From positions 1 to 28,316 of the IMG/VR virus record IMGVR_UViG_3300027851_000101: a stretch of DNA of 28,316 bases; one strand, written 5' to 3'. The DNA is from a virus. Positions 13,019 through 22,016 of the stretch are shown here, in pieces (position 1 is the stretch's first letter; each line of letters starts with the position of its first letter). The notes under the pieces were generated by a model. That model was not told where the DNA came from and searched no databases. It worked only from the letters and a program-made list of their open reading frames with translations. Both the position numbers and the translations under genes were made by a program.

Positions 13019-15825
13019 ATATGAGCACTCTATATGACGTTCAGGCTGTTGGTAAAGAAATTGAGAAGATCGTCAACGGTCTTATCCAGGCTGAAAAGTC
13101 TATTAAGAACTCAGTAAAGAGTGCCAAGTCCCTATCTAGTGGTTCTGTTAATGGTGCCCCTGCTGCCTCCTTCGGGGGTCTAAGCGACCAGACAAAAGCA
13201 GTACTAAATAAGTACTCCGCTGCTGGCGGTGGTGGTACTGGAGTTATGGCTACCTCTCTCGGAGTCATTACTGCTGGTATTGGCGCTATGTGGAACTCAG
13301 TTCCTGGTGTGGATGATGCGTACAAGTACAAGTCTGAAATCTTCAATACTTCTTTTGCTGCCTCAGGCAGATTTAACTCACCCAGTGTATTCGGCTCTGT
13401 AAAGGCTAGCTTTGGTTCTGGGTTTGATGCTACTGGCGTAAACGCTGCATCAATGATGACTAATGCTGGTATCGGACCAGCAAGCTCTCGCTTTGGTTCT
13501 ACTATGAACCAGGCTGGGTTCCTCTCTTCTTTCAGCGGACGCTCTAACGAGTCTACTACTGCTGGTATGATTTCTCTACAGCAGGGATCACAAGGAGTAG
13601 TTGGTAACCTAGCATCCTTCGGAATCTTTGTAACTGACCCCAAGACTGGAAAGTCTGGTGGCCTTCAGTCTATTGTTGATCAGATTTGGCTACGTTGGTA
13701 CGGATCATCTACAGCCAAGGTTGACCCGATTCAGTTTGAAGCTGATCTTATGGGTGGCTGGGTTGGCTCTGACATGTCTACCCTGTTTGGGGGTAACCCA
13801 GAACTTTACCAGAACGTTCTTGACGCTCTAAGAATTAAGGTCAAGGCAGGCGGACGCTCTGTAAGTTACAGTAATAAGGCTAGGGGTAAGAACTCTGCTT
13901 CTGGTGTAGTCTCAGGTGCCGGTGTAAGGACCGAGGACCAGCCGTGGGGGACTCGTCAGAAACTTGAGCAAGGGCGTATGGAGAATATTGCTGACGCCTC
14001 AGACGCCCTTATACAAGGTTTCCAAGACGCTGCTGTAGTTATTGACACCTTTAACAAGAGCATGAATGCCATCATCAACTCCCCCTTTGGGCAGCTTGGT
14101 ATGCGTACTAAGGGAGCAACAGACTCTCTTATGGGATCACAAGAACTTGGTGGACTAGGTGGGTTCCTGGGTGGGTTGGCAGGATCATTTGGTGCCCGAG
14201 TACTGGCCGGTGGAGGAAGCCTCCTAGGAGCTGCTAAAAACATATTCACTCGTAACCCGAAGGTCGTACCTTTTAACAGAAGTGGTAGTACATCTGCTCC
14301 TTCAGCGACAACAGGATTACGTGGAATTAAGGGTGGCATTATTGCAACTGGTGCTGCTGCTATTGCAGGAATGGTTATGCCAGAAGGACCAGTGAAGGAT
14401 CTTATGTTTGGTGCCCCAGTAGGCACTACAACTACAACTTCTGACGGTTCAACAATGACACGCACTGGAGATGGTACATGGATAAGAACCCTTCCTGGGC
14501 ATGGCACTTTTGGTGAGGGCTCTGGTTCTACATTTGGCAGCGGACAGGGAGGAAGTCTTCCTAGAGATACTTCCTCTGCTATGTCTTGGGCGGCTGCATC
14601 ACAGTCAATGACTGGACAGTTCGACGGCTTGTGTGATCGTTACGTTGCTAACGTATACGGACTTGCTCATTCTGGGTATGAAACTGCTCGCGCTCACTGG
14701 CAGGCAATCCCTGATGAGTACAAGTACCCTGGAGATAAGAACCCTCCTGTAGGCGCACTTGTTTTCTGGAACGTAGGTAATTCAGGACACGTTGCAGTAG
14801 TAGTAAGCAGTGGACCTACTGTTAGTACCACTCACGTTGGTGGTACTCCAACTCAGATGTCTCTAGAGGAATGTACTCGCCAGCTTGGTGGCTGGGGAAC
14901 CTACTACGGATGGTCTAAGCCTTACTTTGGTGGTGACTCTGCTGACGTTGGCGGGGCTGCTAGTTCAGAAGCAAGTGCTACCTCTGCTGCTATCAGTAGG
15001 ACTAATTATATTCAGCCCTCAACTGGTGGATCAGATATCCTTGGTAACCCTAACGCTATGACGAGTGGGCTGAGTGCTGGTGGAATTCTTAGTAGCCTAG
15101 GTAACCCAATAATGGGCGGAGATGCAAACAGCACTTCCTCTCCTGGTACTTCTGCTAACCCTACCTCTATCGGTGGGTCTTCTCTTGGCGGAGCTACTAA
15201 GAGTGTGGTTGGTTCTAAGGGGCTAATTGGAGTTCTACAAAAGGCTGGATTTAAGGGGCAGCACCTGAGGGAAGCGTACGCTATTGCTATGCGTGAGTCC
15301 TCAGGACACGCTAACTCCCACAACACAAACAAGGCTACTGGCGACAACTCTTACGGACTGTTCCAAATCAACATGCTTGGGAAGCTTGGCCCAGACAGGG
15401 ATAGCAAATTCAGAAAGCATGTGCCTGGATACAATGGGCCAGAATCACTATTCGATCCAGAGGTCAACGCTAGGGCTGCTGCATATATGTCACAGCGTGG
15501 TAAGAACTGGGGTTCTTGGGTCTCACCTACTTATGGTAGGGCTGCTGAATACTATGCTTCTTACCCTGGTGCTTCTTCTGGAATGATGCTTTCTAGGGAC
15601 CAACTAGTTAACGCACACGCTGGTGAGATGATTGTTCCTGCGTACCAGACTACTCAACTTAAGGAACTTCTTCAGGGTGGAATAAACGGACTAAAGGGTA
15701 CTACTAACGTAACAATCAATGTTAACGTCCCTAGTGTTTCACGAGAAGAAGCTACTAAGTTTGCTAAGTGGGTGAAGCAAGACATGGAAAGTGATTCTGT
15801 TATTGATAGATTGAGGTCACGATGA
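13015..15825 (+). CDS. Tape measure protein with CHAP/NlpC-like and lysozyme-like domains
   Basis: 936 aa from GTG inside GTGA; ATG at 13021 is an alternative (934 aa). Residues 1-130 are helical then Gly/Ser/Ala-rich, and residues 370-460 are apolar and Gly-rich (GLGGFLGGLAGSFGARVLAG), as expected of a tape measure. Residues 520-640 look like a CHAP/NlpC-P60 peptidase: Cys540 in GLCDRYVANVYG and His592 in GHVAVVVSS. Residues 735-850 form a lysozyme-like domain with Glu761 in AMRESSGHANSHN and SYGLFQINM. The C-terminus (HAGEMIVPAYQTTQL, NVTINVNVPSV) is typical of tape measures. It sets tail length and probably opens murein during injection. Confidence 0.88.
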   Translation: MNMSTLYDVQAVGKEIEKIVNGLIQAEKSIKNSVKSAKSLSSGSVNGAPAASFGGLSDQTKAVLNKYSAAGGGGTGVMATSLGVITAGIGAMWNSVPGVDDAYKYKSEIFNTSFAASGRFNSPSVFGSVKASFGSGFDATGVNAASMMTNAGIGPASSRFGSTMNQAGFLSSFSGRSNESTTAGMISLQQGSQGVVGNLASFGIFVTDPKTGKSGGLQSIVDQIWLRWYGSSTAKVDPIQFEADLMGGWVGSDMSTLFGGNPELYQNVLDALRIKVKAGGRSVSYSNKARGKNSASGVVSGAGVRTEDQPWGTRQKLEQGRMENIADASDALIQGFQDAAVVIDTFNKSMNAIINSPFGQLGMRTKGATDSLMGSQELGGLGGFLGGLAGSFGARVLAGGGSLLGAAKNIFTRNPKVVPFNRSGSTSAPSATTGLRGIKGGIIATGAAAIAGMVMPEGPVKDLMFGAPVGTTTTTSDGSTMTRTGDGTWIRTLPGHGTFGEGSGSTFGSGQGGSLPRDTSSAMSWAAASQSMTGQFDGLCDRYVANVYGLAHSGYETARAHWQAIPDEYKYPGDKNPPVGALVFWNVGNSGHVAVVVSSGPTVSTTHVGGTPTQMSLEECTRQLGGWGTYYGWSKPYFGGDSADVGGAASSEASATSAAISRTNYIQPSTGGSDILGNPNAMTSGLSAGGILSSLGNPIMGGDANSTSSPGTSANPTSIGGSSLGGATKSVVGSKGLIGVLQKAGFKGQHLREAYAIAMRESSGHANSHNTNKATGDNSYGLFQINMLGKLGPDRDSKFRKHVPGYNGPESLFDPEVNARAAAYMSQRGKNWGSWVSPTYGRAAEYYASYPGASSGMMLSRDQLVNAHAGEMIVPAYQTTQLKELLQGGINGLKGTTNVTINVNVPSVSREEATKFAKWVKQDMESDSVIDRLRSR

Positions 15826-16019
15826 GATCATCAGACATTGTTGATCCACACACTGATCCTTTGTCTTTGCTAATTTCTGGGGCATATGTACAGAGAAGTG
15901 CAGACGCTCTACAGGCATACTCTGACACTGGTAGTACAGAGAGGCTTACTAGGGCTGATACTACAGTTCATGAATTCATTGGCGACTTGTCTTATCTAAC
16001 ATACTTGGGGAACAACTAA
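15822..16019 (+). CDS. Small hypothetical tail protein
   Basis: 65 aa, starting in the ATGA at the tape measure stop and ending in the TAATG of the next gene, so it is firmly embedded in the tail operon. It appears mostly helical (YVQRSADALQAYSDTGSTER, then VHEFIGDLSYLTYL), with no transmembrane segment or recognisable motif. By position it may help tape-measure or hub assembly, but this is only context. I do not recognise the family. Confidence 0.65.
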   Translation: MRSSDIVDPHTDPLSLLISGAYVQRSADALQAYSDTGSTERLTRADTTVHEFIGDLSYLTYLGNN

Positions 16020-17134
16020 TGGCAAAGCCTGATCCATATAACTACAACAAGGCTGGCAGTAAAACTACCAGCAACCTTATTGAGTTCAACCCGCCTATCA
16101 ATCGTTTTGCTAGTGGGGCATACGCTGACAGTAGAAAGAACGAGCTATCAACCAACCCCAACACGGGACGAAATGATATCTTAGGTCCGGACTCTCTACA
16201 GGTTCGTTCACTAAATAAAGGCGTTATCTACCAGGACTTTGGGACTGCTGTAACAGATAAGGGAGATTCTTCTTGGGGTGTAACAAATCCTCAGTACAAG
16301 AACTTCAAGACTATTGGTGATACTAGGTTTGGGTTTAAGTTTCATTACAACCCGTCTACTATTGACTTTTCTGTCAATGCGGAAAACAAAACTATTGATC
16401 CTGCGCTGATCCTTTCTGGAACCAGTAGGGCTATGCCTATTGCTCCTCCTAGCCTCCCACTAGTTAACTTCTCTTTGATTATCAATCGTATTGAAGATGT
16501 GACCATGCTTAGAAAGGGAAGTTTTGGCAATAAAGACATGAAGTACTTTTATGGCCGAAACTTAAGTGATCAAGAAGTAAAGGGCATAACTACTAGAGGC
16601 AGTGGTTATGATCTGGAGTACCTGTTCAGAACTATGCTTGGTCGTCCTTATGTCACTGATCTTAGGGGAACTACTGCGGATATTGGTGTAGCATTTGGAC
16701 TACCTCTTATTCTTGACTTCTCTCCCAAGACTCTGACAGAGGCTAAAACTAGTAATACTTCTTATGTGTTGTCCGACGGCGTAAATCAGGCTCAGCACGG
16801 ACAGCGTTACTGGGGAAGAATCTCTTCTATATCATACACACATAGAGAGTTCACCCAAGAGATGATACCGATGTTTACCGAGGTCTCTGTTAACTTTGCT
16901 AGATTCCCTGATGCTAAGGGTGAAAGACCCGACTTACAGCAGGACACATCTGACCCAAATAGTGCGGCACAGCTAGCAAATGGAGCAAGACTTACAGGTC
17001 TAGCAAAGGAATACTTTGCAGGACAGCACTATGTTCCTTGGACTGGGCAGGTAGAATCTCAATACAAGTACTACTACCAAGGCGCGGACGGCAGTGTTCA
17101 TTACGGACCTATACCATCAGAGGAACCAGAATGA
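16019..17134 (+). CDS. Tail hub/tube-initiator-like protein
   Basis: 371 aa. The central part has FGFKFHYNPSTIDFSV, then LPLVNFSLIINRIEDVTML, and later YWGRISSISYTHREFTQEMI and PMFTEVSVNFARFPD. 'F.yNP..i..s' and the late strand 'v.is....' are features of the tube-initiator or hub-adaptor proteins (CIS-tube type) that connect the tube to the baseplate hub. The N-terminal 80 residues are polar and probably disordered. It is followed by LysM-like, hub, gp25-like and J-like genes, the same order as in contractile injection systems. Exact position in the baseplate is not provable from sequence alone. Confidence 0.6.
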   Translation: MAKPDPYNYNKAGSKTTSNLIEFNPPINRFASGAYADSRKNELSTNPNTGRNDILGPDSLQVRSLNKGVIYQDFGTAVTDKGDSSWGVTNPQYKNFKTIGDTRFGFKFHYNPSTIDFSVNAENKTIDPALILSGTSRAMPIAPPSLPLVNFSLIINRIEDVTMLRKGSFGNKDMKYFYGRNLSDQEVKGITTRGSGYDLEYLFRTMLGRPYVTDLRGTTADIGVAFGLPLILDFSPKTLTEAKTSNTSYVLSDGVNQAQHGQRYWGRISSISYTHREFTQEMIPMFTEVSVNFARFPDAKGERPDLQQDTSDPNSAAQLANGARLTGLAKEYFAGQHYVPWTGQVESQYKYYYQGADGSVHYGPIPSEEPE

Positions 17135-17400
17135 TTAGATTAAGTAGTAGGTACGCCGATGGCGAAATTCTATTTATCCGAGATCCAAAGACTGGGAATA
17201 CTGTACCTACGGTGCTTAGGACTGTGGTTCCTTCCTCTACCCATTCTATTGTTCACAGATGGAAGGACGGAGATAGAGTAGACATACTAGGAAAAACTGT
17301 AGAGGACAAGGCACATTTGTGGTGGAAGATTTTCGACCAGAATAGTGAGTATATTGATCCTCTTACTGTACCTCACGGAGCAAGTGTGGTGATTAGATGA
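17131..17400 (+). CDS. LysM-like baseplate protein
   Basis: 89 aa from the ATG in ATGA at 17131 (a longer frame from 17038 overlaps the previous gene and lacks coupling). The part SIVHRWKDGDRVDILGKTVE, then LWWKIFDQNSEYIDPL and VPHGASVVI follows the LysM-like fold of T4 gp53-type baseplate proteins: a 'gDr.d.La....d..lWW.I.d.N....p..l..G..v.i' pattern. In myophages and injection systems this protein joins hub and wedge and may not bind murein. It is coupled to the hub gene. Confidence 0.7.
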   Translation: MIRLSSRYADGEILFIRDPKTGNTVPTVLRTVVPSSTHSIVHRWKDGDRVDILGKTVEDKAHLWWKIFDQNSEYIDPLTVPHGASVVIR

Positions 17401-18659
17401 GTTCTCCTGGCTGGTTCTCTGTTACCTTCCCAAAATCTGAGGTGAAGGGAAGAATTATATGGAGATCATTAGAGATTCTACAGGACATAAATAAACACGA
17501 TGTTTGTACGTTCTCTTTCAGTTCTTTCGTTCCGTCATACAGCGACACGCTCGGTCCAGGGACTTCTGTGATTATTAATTATGGAGCCAGAGATGATGAG
17601 GCTGTGTTTATAGGATCAGTAGCTAAGATTAAGCCTGCCCAGACTATTGACAATGCCTTCATACACACTATCACATGTGTTGCTGCCTCTAGACAATTTA
17701 GGGCTACATCAAGGAATACGTGGAGAAATAAGACGGGTCCTGAGGTAGTTCAGTCCATAGGTAAGATGCTTGGATTCAAAGTTATAACCGTTCAACATAC
17801 GCTGCGCAAGAAGACCATAACCCAGACAGGTGGCAGCTATTGGGAACTTATTAATGATCTAGCAAAAATGTGTGGGTATGCCCTACGTGTGGAAGGAACC
17901 ACTATTTACTTCCTACCACTATCTGATATGCTTAAAATTTTCCGTTCTGGGGCCGCTCAGTTTTCCTATGCGTCTTCAGATACAGATACTGCCAGAATTC
18001 TTGAGTTTACTGCCTCTATCGGAGATACATCAGACGACCCAGATGATCTGGCGGATGCTGCGACTGTTACATCTTTTGGTCCCGAAGACACTAATTTTGT
18101 CGATATAAAAGAGTACCCTGTATCTGCTATTCGTATTGGGAAAAAGTACACTGCTCCATTTGAGCGCTCTTACCCAGACGTAATTGCTTACACCAGAGAA
18201 GAGGCTCGATCTATAGCTAGAGGCATGGCTGATAGAGGGCAGATGGCATTTGACGCTAAACTTATAAGTACTGGGGAACCCTTACTGGCACCATACCACC
18301 CTGTATATATAGATACTGGATCGTATGAATCTGCTGGTTGGTGGATAACTAAGCGTGTACAGCACCACATTGAGAGGAATGAATACTACTGTGAAGCCGT
18401 AGTAAGCACCGATGAGGTTAGCCAGCAGTATTCACAGCCTCCTAGGCTTATGCCATTTAGAGATATAACGATTGAGAGTATATACGGGAGTGGGAGTGCT
18501 TCTGCTATGTACGTAGACAGTGTTGGGTGGACTAGTACATCCCCTGGTATGTCATTGACCCCCAACAATGGTTTGCTTACTGGCAACGATGGTCTGGATA
18601 CCACAAGCTACCCAAGTACTGTCTTGTTCCCGGCTACCACTCTTTACCCTTCCGTTTAA
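17397..18659 (+). CDS. Baseplate hub protein, gp27/gpD-like
   Basis: 420 aa, coupled through ATGA. The layout is that of hub proteins (T4 gp27/P2 gpD/Mu gp44 type): a first beta barrel (KGRIIWRSLEILQDINKHDV), a second barrel (VIINYGARDDEAVFIGSVAK), a helical part with TGPEVVQSIGKMLGF, a conserved 'SYWELINDLAKMCGYALRVE' stretch, and a later domain with EEARSIARGMADRGQMAFDA. The hub is the trimer at the tail tip that carries the spike and passes DNA. The last 60 residues are Ser/Thr/Gly-rich and not conserved-looking. Confidence 0.8.
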   Translation: MSSPGWFSVTFPKSEVKGRIIWRSLEILQDINKHDVCTFSFSSFVPSYSDTLGPGTSVIINYGARDDEAVFIGSVAKIKPAQTIDNAFIHTITCVAASRQFRATSRNTWRNKTGPEVVQSIGKMLGFKVITVQHTLRKKTITQTGGSYWELINDLAKMCGYALRVEGTTIYFLPLSDMLKIFRSGAAQFSYASSDTDTARILEFTASIGDTSDDPDDLADAATVTSFGPEDTNFVDIKEYPVSAIRIGKKYTAPFERSYPDVIAYTREEARSIARGMADRGQMAFDAKLISTGEPLLAPYHPVYIDTGSYESAGWWITKRVQHHIERNEYYCEAVVSTDEVSQQYSQPPRLMPFRDITIESIYGSGSASAMYVDSVGWTSTSPGMSLTPNNGLLTGNDGLDTTSYPSTVLFPATTLYPSV

Positions 18660-18683
18660 ACGAAAGTAGTAGATACTATAGCT

Positions 18684-19046
18684 ATGAAATCTATTAGTCT
18701 TCCATTCAGAATAGACGGGTACGGCAAGGTAATAACTACCACCGACCCTCAAAAAGTATGGGCTGATCGTACTAAAGCAGCAGTCACTACCCCTCTAGGG
18801 ACTAGAATTATGCGCCCATCTTATGGCTGTGCGACTCCACTTCAGCTATTCGGCAACACTGAAGATGCTGCTATCACCTTTGACTCCGATGTAACTTCTA
18901 CCTTTAGTCAGTGGTTGCCTGATCTTAAGTACCTAGGTGTGGACATAATGCAAGACCCAGTATCGGCTGAAGTTTCTGTATCTGTAAACTACTCGACCCC
19001 AGTCGCTTTAGAGAGCGACCAAGTAACTATTGTTGTGGAGTTCTAA
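18684..19046 (+). CDS. Baseplate wedge protein, gp25-like
   Basis: 120 aa. SISLPFRIDGYGKV, then AAVTTPLGTRIMRPSYGCAT and PLQLFGN follow the T4 gp25/P2 gpW family, whose conserved core is 'll.T..GeR...P.yG..l'. This protein starts sheath assembly on the baseplate. Despite the family's old lysozyme name it is structural. The only gap in this part of the operon (24 bases) lies before it, with weak AGTAGTAG upstream. Its stop overlaps the next start. Confidence 0.85.
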   Translation: MKSISLPFRIDGYGKVITTTDPQKVWADRTKAAVTTPLGTRIMRPSYGCATPLQLFGNTEDAAITFDSDVTSTFSQWLPDLKYLGVDIMQDPVSAEVSVSVNYSTPVALESDQVTIVVEF

Positions 19047-20581
19047 TGGCTGATCCAATCCCACCACAGATTGACTATACTTCTAGGGACTACGCTTCTA
19101 TTAGGTCCGACCTTCTTACAAGGGTTGGTATATTTGTACCTGAGTGGGACGGCACTGATCCTAACGATTTTGGTGTAATCCTGGTTGAGGCTTTTGCCCA
19201 CCTTGGGGACCTTCAATCTTACTACATTGACCGTGCGGCAAACGAGTCTGCACTTGCTACCGCCTCACGTCGTTCGTCTGTTTTAGCACTTTCACGTGAC
19301 CTTGGGTATGAACCAGCAGGATGGATTCCGGCTAGAGGTATAGTGACGTTCTCCAATACTGATGTTACGGATAAATCATTACCAGCAGGGACTGTAGTAG
19401 TAGCCTCTGTAAATAAGGACGGATTCATAATTGAAGTTCCTTTTGAAACAGTTTCTTCAGTAACTGTGGAGGATGGAGATGTAGCAACCGTAGAGGTGGT
19501 GCAGGGTGAGACACTGCCAGCCACAGGAAATGGCACAGTAATAGGCGTTTCCTCAGGATCAGCTAACGCTCTGTTTAGAGTACCCACCACAAACATTATT
19601 AAGGACAGTGTACAAGTAACTGTATATGACGGCGTAAACTACCTGCCATGGACACAGGTCCAGCGTCTACAGGATTACTCAGGCACAGACAAGGTATTCT
19701 CTGTACGTGATGATGGGTACGGAAGCACCTACATTCAGTTTGGTGATGGTATTGGTGGGCAAATCCCCAGCAATGGTCACACGGTTTATGTTAGATACAG
19801 GTCATGTCTAGGGACAAATGGTAACCTAGCGTCTAATACAATAACAGAGATTAGTGTAGTTCCAGGCCTTACTTCTGGAGAGGTAGCTATTCTTATCGGA
19901 ACTATGAGTGTAACCAATGTTAGCAACACCACTGGTGGAGCCGATCCGGAAGACCTGGCATCCATTAGAACAAATGCTTCTCAGGCCTATAGAGCTAACA
20001 ACCGTGCGGTTACCCTTGAGGATTACCAGTCTCTTGCTATTCAGGTACCTGGATGCGGTAAGGCAAGTGCACAGTCTTCCACTCCTAGTTCTGTTTCTCT
20101 AGCTATCGCCCCTTCTCGTAATTTTGGTGGAGCTGAAGAGAGACCTGGGTATAGTTACAATGGATCTGCTTGGGTTACGACCACTGAGTATGAATCCCTT
20201 AAGGACTCAGTGTATGATTTTGTTTCCCAAAAAGTTCTCGCTGGAACTACCCTTTATATAGCCGATGTATCATACGAATATGTAGTAGCCACTATAGATG
20301 TGGTAGCACTGCCTTCCCTAAACAATGATGCAGTAGAGTCTACTATTAAAAATGCGCTTCTTGAGCGCCTAGATTATTCTCTGATTGGGTTCGGAGCCAC
20401 TATTTCTCCATCTGGTATACAGGCTCTTGTATCTTCTCTTGGTATCACTACTAGTGTTACTGTTTCTGTTCTAAAGAGGTTCGGTGATGCAGACGCAGTA
20501 ACTACTCTAGTTTCTGATCCTGATACAGTGTTTCTAACACTAGACCCTAATATTACTATTAACTCTACAGGTGGCATCTGA
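19046..20581 (+). CDS. Baseplate wedge protein, J-like (gp6/gpJ family)
   Basis: 511 aa. The start DYTSRDYASIRSDLLTRVGI, then DPNDFGVILVEAFAHLGDLQ and YYIDRAANESALATASRRSS matches the J-like baseplate assembly family. Next come a beta part (GTVTFSNTDVT-like and YIQFGDGIGGQIPSNG), a Gly-rich stretch (NTTGGADPEDLASIRTNASQ) and LEDYQSLAIQVPGCGKA, all characteristic. The protein forms the inner wedge ring that locks the baseplate and triggers contraction. Length fits the longer family members. Confidence 0.88.
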   Translation: MADPIPPQIDYTSRDYASIRSDLLTRVGIFVPEWDGTDPNDFGVILVEAFAHLGDLQSYYIDRAANESALATASRRSSVLALSRDLGYEPAGWIPARGIVTFSNTDVTDKSLPAGTVVVASVNKDGFIIEVPFETVSSVTVEDGDVATVEVVQGETLPATGNGTVIGVSSGSANALFRVPTTNIIKDSVQVTVYDGVNYLPWTQVQRLQDYSGTDKVFSVRDDGYGSTYIQFGDGIGGQIPSNGHTVYVRYRSCLGTNGNLASNTITEISVVPGLTSGEVAILIGTMSVTNVSNTTGGADPEDLASIRTNASQAYRANNRAVTLEDYQSLAIQVPGCGKASAQSSTPSSVSLAIAPSRNFGGAEERPGYSYNGSAWVTTTEYESLKDSVYDFVSQKVLAGTTLYIADVSYEYVVATIDVVALPSLNNDAVESTIKNALLERLDYSLIGFGATISPSGIQALVSSLGITTSVTVSVLKRFGDADAVTTLVSDPDTVFLTLDPNITINSTGGI

Positions 20582-20901
20582 TGAAGTTTGCTGGCGCATA
20601 CCGAGGAATGGTAGTAGATACTAGAGACCCCGCTAATAGAGGCAGCATCAAGGCTAAGATTCCAGTAATTACTGGAGACTCTACTAGTGAGTGGATACCT
20701 CCTTTAGTGTCGGGTGGGTACGTGGTAACGCCACCACTAGGTAGTCAGGTATGGATTGTTTTTGAGGCTGGGGACGTAAACTTCCCTTTGTGGATTGGTT
20801 CTACCAAGACTGATCCAGAATACAATCGTCTGATAAACAGGATTAAAACCTTAGAGACCCAGATGGCGGCAGTTCAGGCATATATAGAGACCCATCCATA
20901 A
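20581..20901 (+). CDS. OB-fold hub/spike-base protein, gp5-N/gpV-like
   Basis: 106 aa, coupled through TGATG. YRGMVVDTRDPANRGSIKAK, then PLVSGGYVVTPPLGSQVWIV and FEAGDVNFPLWIGST are typical of the OB-fold N-terminal domain of T4 gp5, P2 gpV and VgrG proteins. Instead of a long beta-helix spike the protein ends in a short helix (LINRIKTLETQMAAVQAYIE) that may trimerise. No PAAR tip gene was recognised. It presumably closes the hub trimer. Confidence 0.8.
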   Translation: MKFAGAYRGMVVDTRDPANRGSIKAKIPVITGDSTSEWIPPLVSGGYVVTPPLGSQVWIVFEAGDVNFPLWIGSTKTDPEYNRLINRIKTLETQMAAVQAYIETHP

Positions 20902-20924
20902 TAGACTTTAATTCGAGGTGACCA

Positions 20925-22016
20925 ATGGCTGCTGTATTCCCTACAGGTATCAAGACATTCACAACTAAGATCGACTTAGTGGATACTGTTCTTGCTGCCC
21001 ATGTAAATGACGTTCAGACTGAAGTAAACTCTATCGAGGCTACCCTAGGTACCGGTACGTTGGTGTCAACATGGAGTGGTTCTTTTACTACCCCAGGTAG
21101 CCATACCACTGTCACAGCACGATTCTTAAATATCGAGGCCGGACTGGTTGAGCACAATTCAACCCTAGCAACAAAGGCCAATGTGGCCTCTCCTACATTC
21201 ACTGGTACGCCTTCTGGCCCGACTGCCTCTGGTGGCACCAACACTACTCAGCTAGCTACCACCGCTTTTGTAACCAGTGCTGTCTCTACACACGCAACGC
21301 TAACCGCAAGCCACGGTGTTTCTGGAGCTATAGTAGGAACCACTGATTCACAGACCCTAACTAACAAAACGATTAACGGCGGGTCTAATACTATTAGTGC
21401 CGTACCACAGTCTGCTATTAGCAACCTAATTTCTGACTTGGCAGCTAAATCCCCTTTGGCTTCCCCAACTTTTACGGGTACCCCCGCAGCCCCCACTGCC
21501 TCTGGGGGTACAAACACCACTCAGATTGCCACTACTGCATTTGTTAATGTCGAAGTAGCTACTCATGCTGCTCTTACTAGCAGCCATGGTGCTACAGGTG
21601 GAATTGTAGGAGCCACCAAAACACAGACTCTAACTAATAAGACTATGGATGGAGGCTCTAACACCTTCACCAATATCCCATGGTCAGCAATTAATGGAGG
21701 ACCTTCTGGTGATTTAACATTCCAGTCCAAGACTGCCTCATTTACGCCAGCACTAGTAGACGTACACAAAGTGCATACAGCTAGCCATGCTACGGTTGCA
21801 ATCGTGGTTACCCTTCCTCAAGACACGGACATTGCCTTCCCAGTAGGCTCTACTGTGCCTGTAGTACGATCAGGAGCAGCAGCCGTATCATTTGCAGCAG
21901 GAACTGGAGCCACTGTTAACTCTACACCTGGTCTTGGTCTACGCGCTCAGTACTCTCTGGCTACCGCTGTGAAGACTGCTGCCAACACTTGGCTAGTAAC
22001 TGGAGACCTTGCATAA
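20925..22016 (+). CDS. Tail fibre with tandem repeat units
   Basis: 363 aa, with GAGGTG before the start. Residues 1-85 form a helical/beta attachment region (AAHVNDVQTEVNSIEATL). Two 77-residue repeat units at 89-165 and 180-256 each run SPTFTGTP, TASGGTNTTQ, IATTAFV, THA-LT-SHG, QTLTNKT and SAI. 'SPTFTGTP...T.QIATTAFV' is a frequent motif of phage tail fibre shafts. Residues 270-363 form a globular beta tip ending TWLVTGDLA, similar to the end of the fibre at 4988. Probably a trimeric receptor-binding fibre attached to the baseplate. Confidence 0.85.
   Translation: MAAVFPTGIKTFTTKIDLVDTVLAAHVNDVQTEVNSIEATLGTGTLVSTWSGSFTTPGSHTTVTARFLNIEAGLVEHNSTLATKANVASPTFTGTPSGPTASGGTNTTQLATTAFVTSAVSTHATLTASHGVSGAIVGTTDSQTLTNKTINGGSNTISAVPQSAISNLISDLAAKSPLASPTFTGTPAAPTASGGTNTTQIATTAFVNVEVATHAALTSSHGATGGIVGATKTQTLTNKTMDGGSNTFTNIPWSAINGGPSGDLTFQSKTASFTPALVDVHKVHTASHATVAIVVTLPQDTDIAFPVGSTVPVVRSGAAAVSFAAGTGATVNSTPGLGLRAQYSLATAVKTAANTWLVTGDLA
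21189..21419 (+). repeat. Fibre-shaft repeat, unit 1
   Basis: Encodes residues 89-165 of the fibre. It matches unit 2, 273 bases (91 residues) downstream, at both DNA and protein level. The clearest shared blocks are ACTGCCTCTGG.GG around TASGGTNTTQ and the segment for QTLTNKT. Confidence 0.75.
21462..21692 (+). repeat. Fibre-shaft repeat, unit 2
   Basis: Encodes residues 180-256, the second copy of the shaft unit. The proteins agree through SPTFTGTP, TASGGTNTTQ, ATTAFV, HA-LT-SHG, QTLTNKT, GGSNT and SAI. Silent-site differences show that the duplication is not very recent. Recombination between units could lengthen or shorten the fibre. Confidence 0.75.

Noticed and set aside
13041-13643. 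200-aa open frame on the minus strand
   Set aside because: It is a shadow of the tape measure gene. There is no ribosome site, its composition is Pro/Ala-rich as expected of the antisense of Gly/Ser codons, and every other gene is on the plus strand.
9898-20901. Free-standing contractile injection system or tailocin
   Set aside because: The sheath, tube and LysM-like order resembles such systems, but portal, scaffold and major capsid genes in the same window show that it is a phage.
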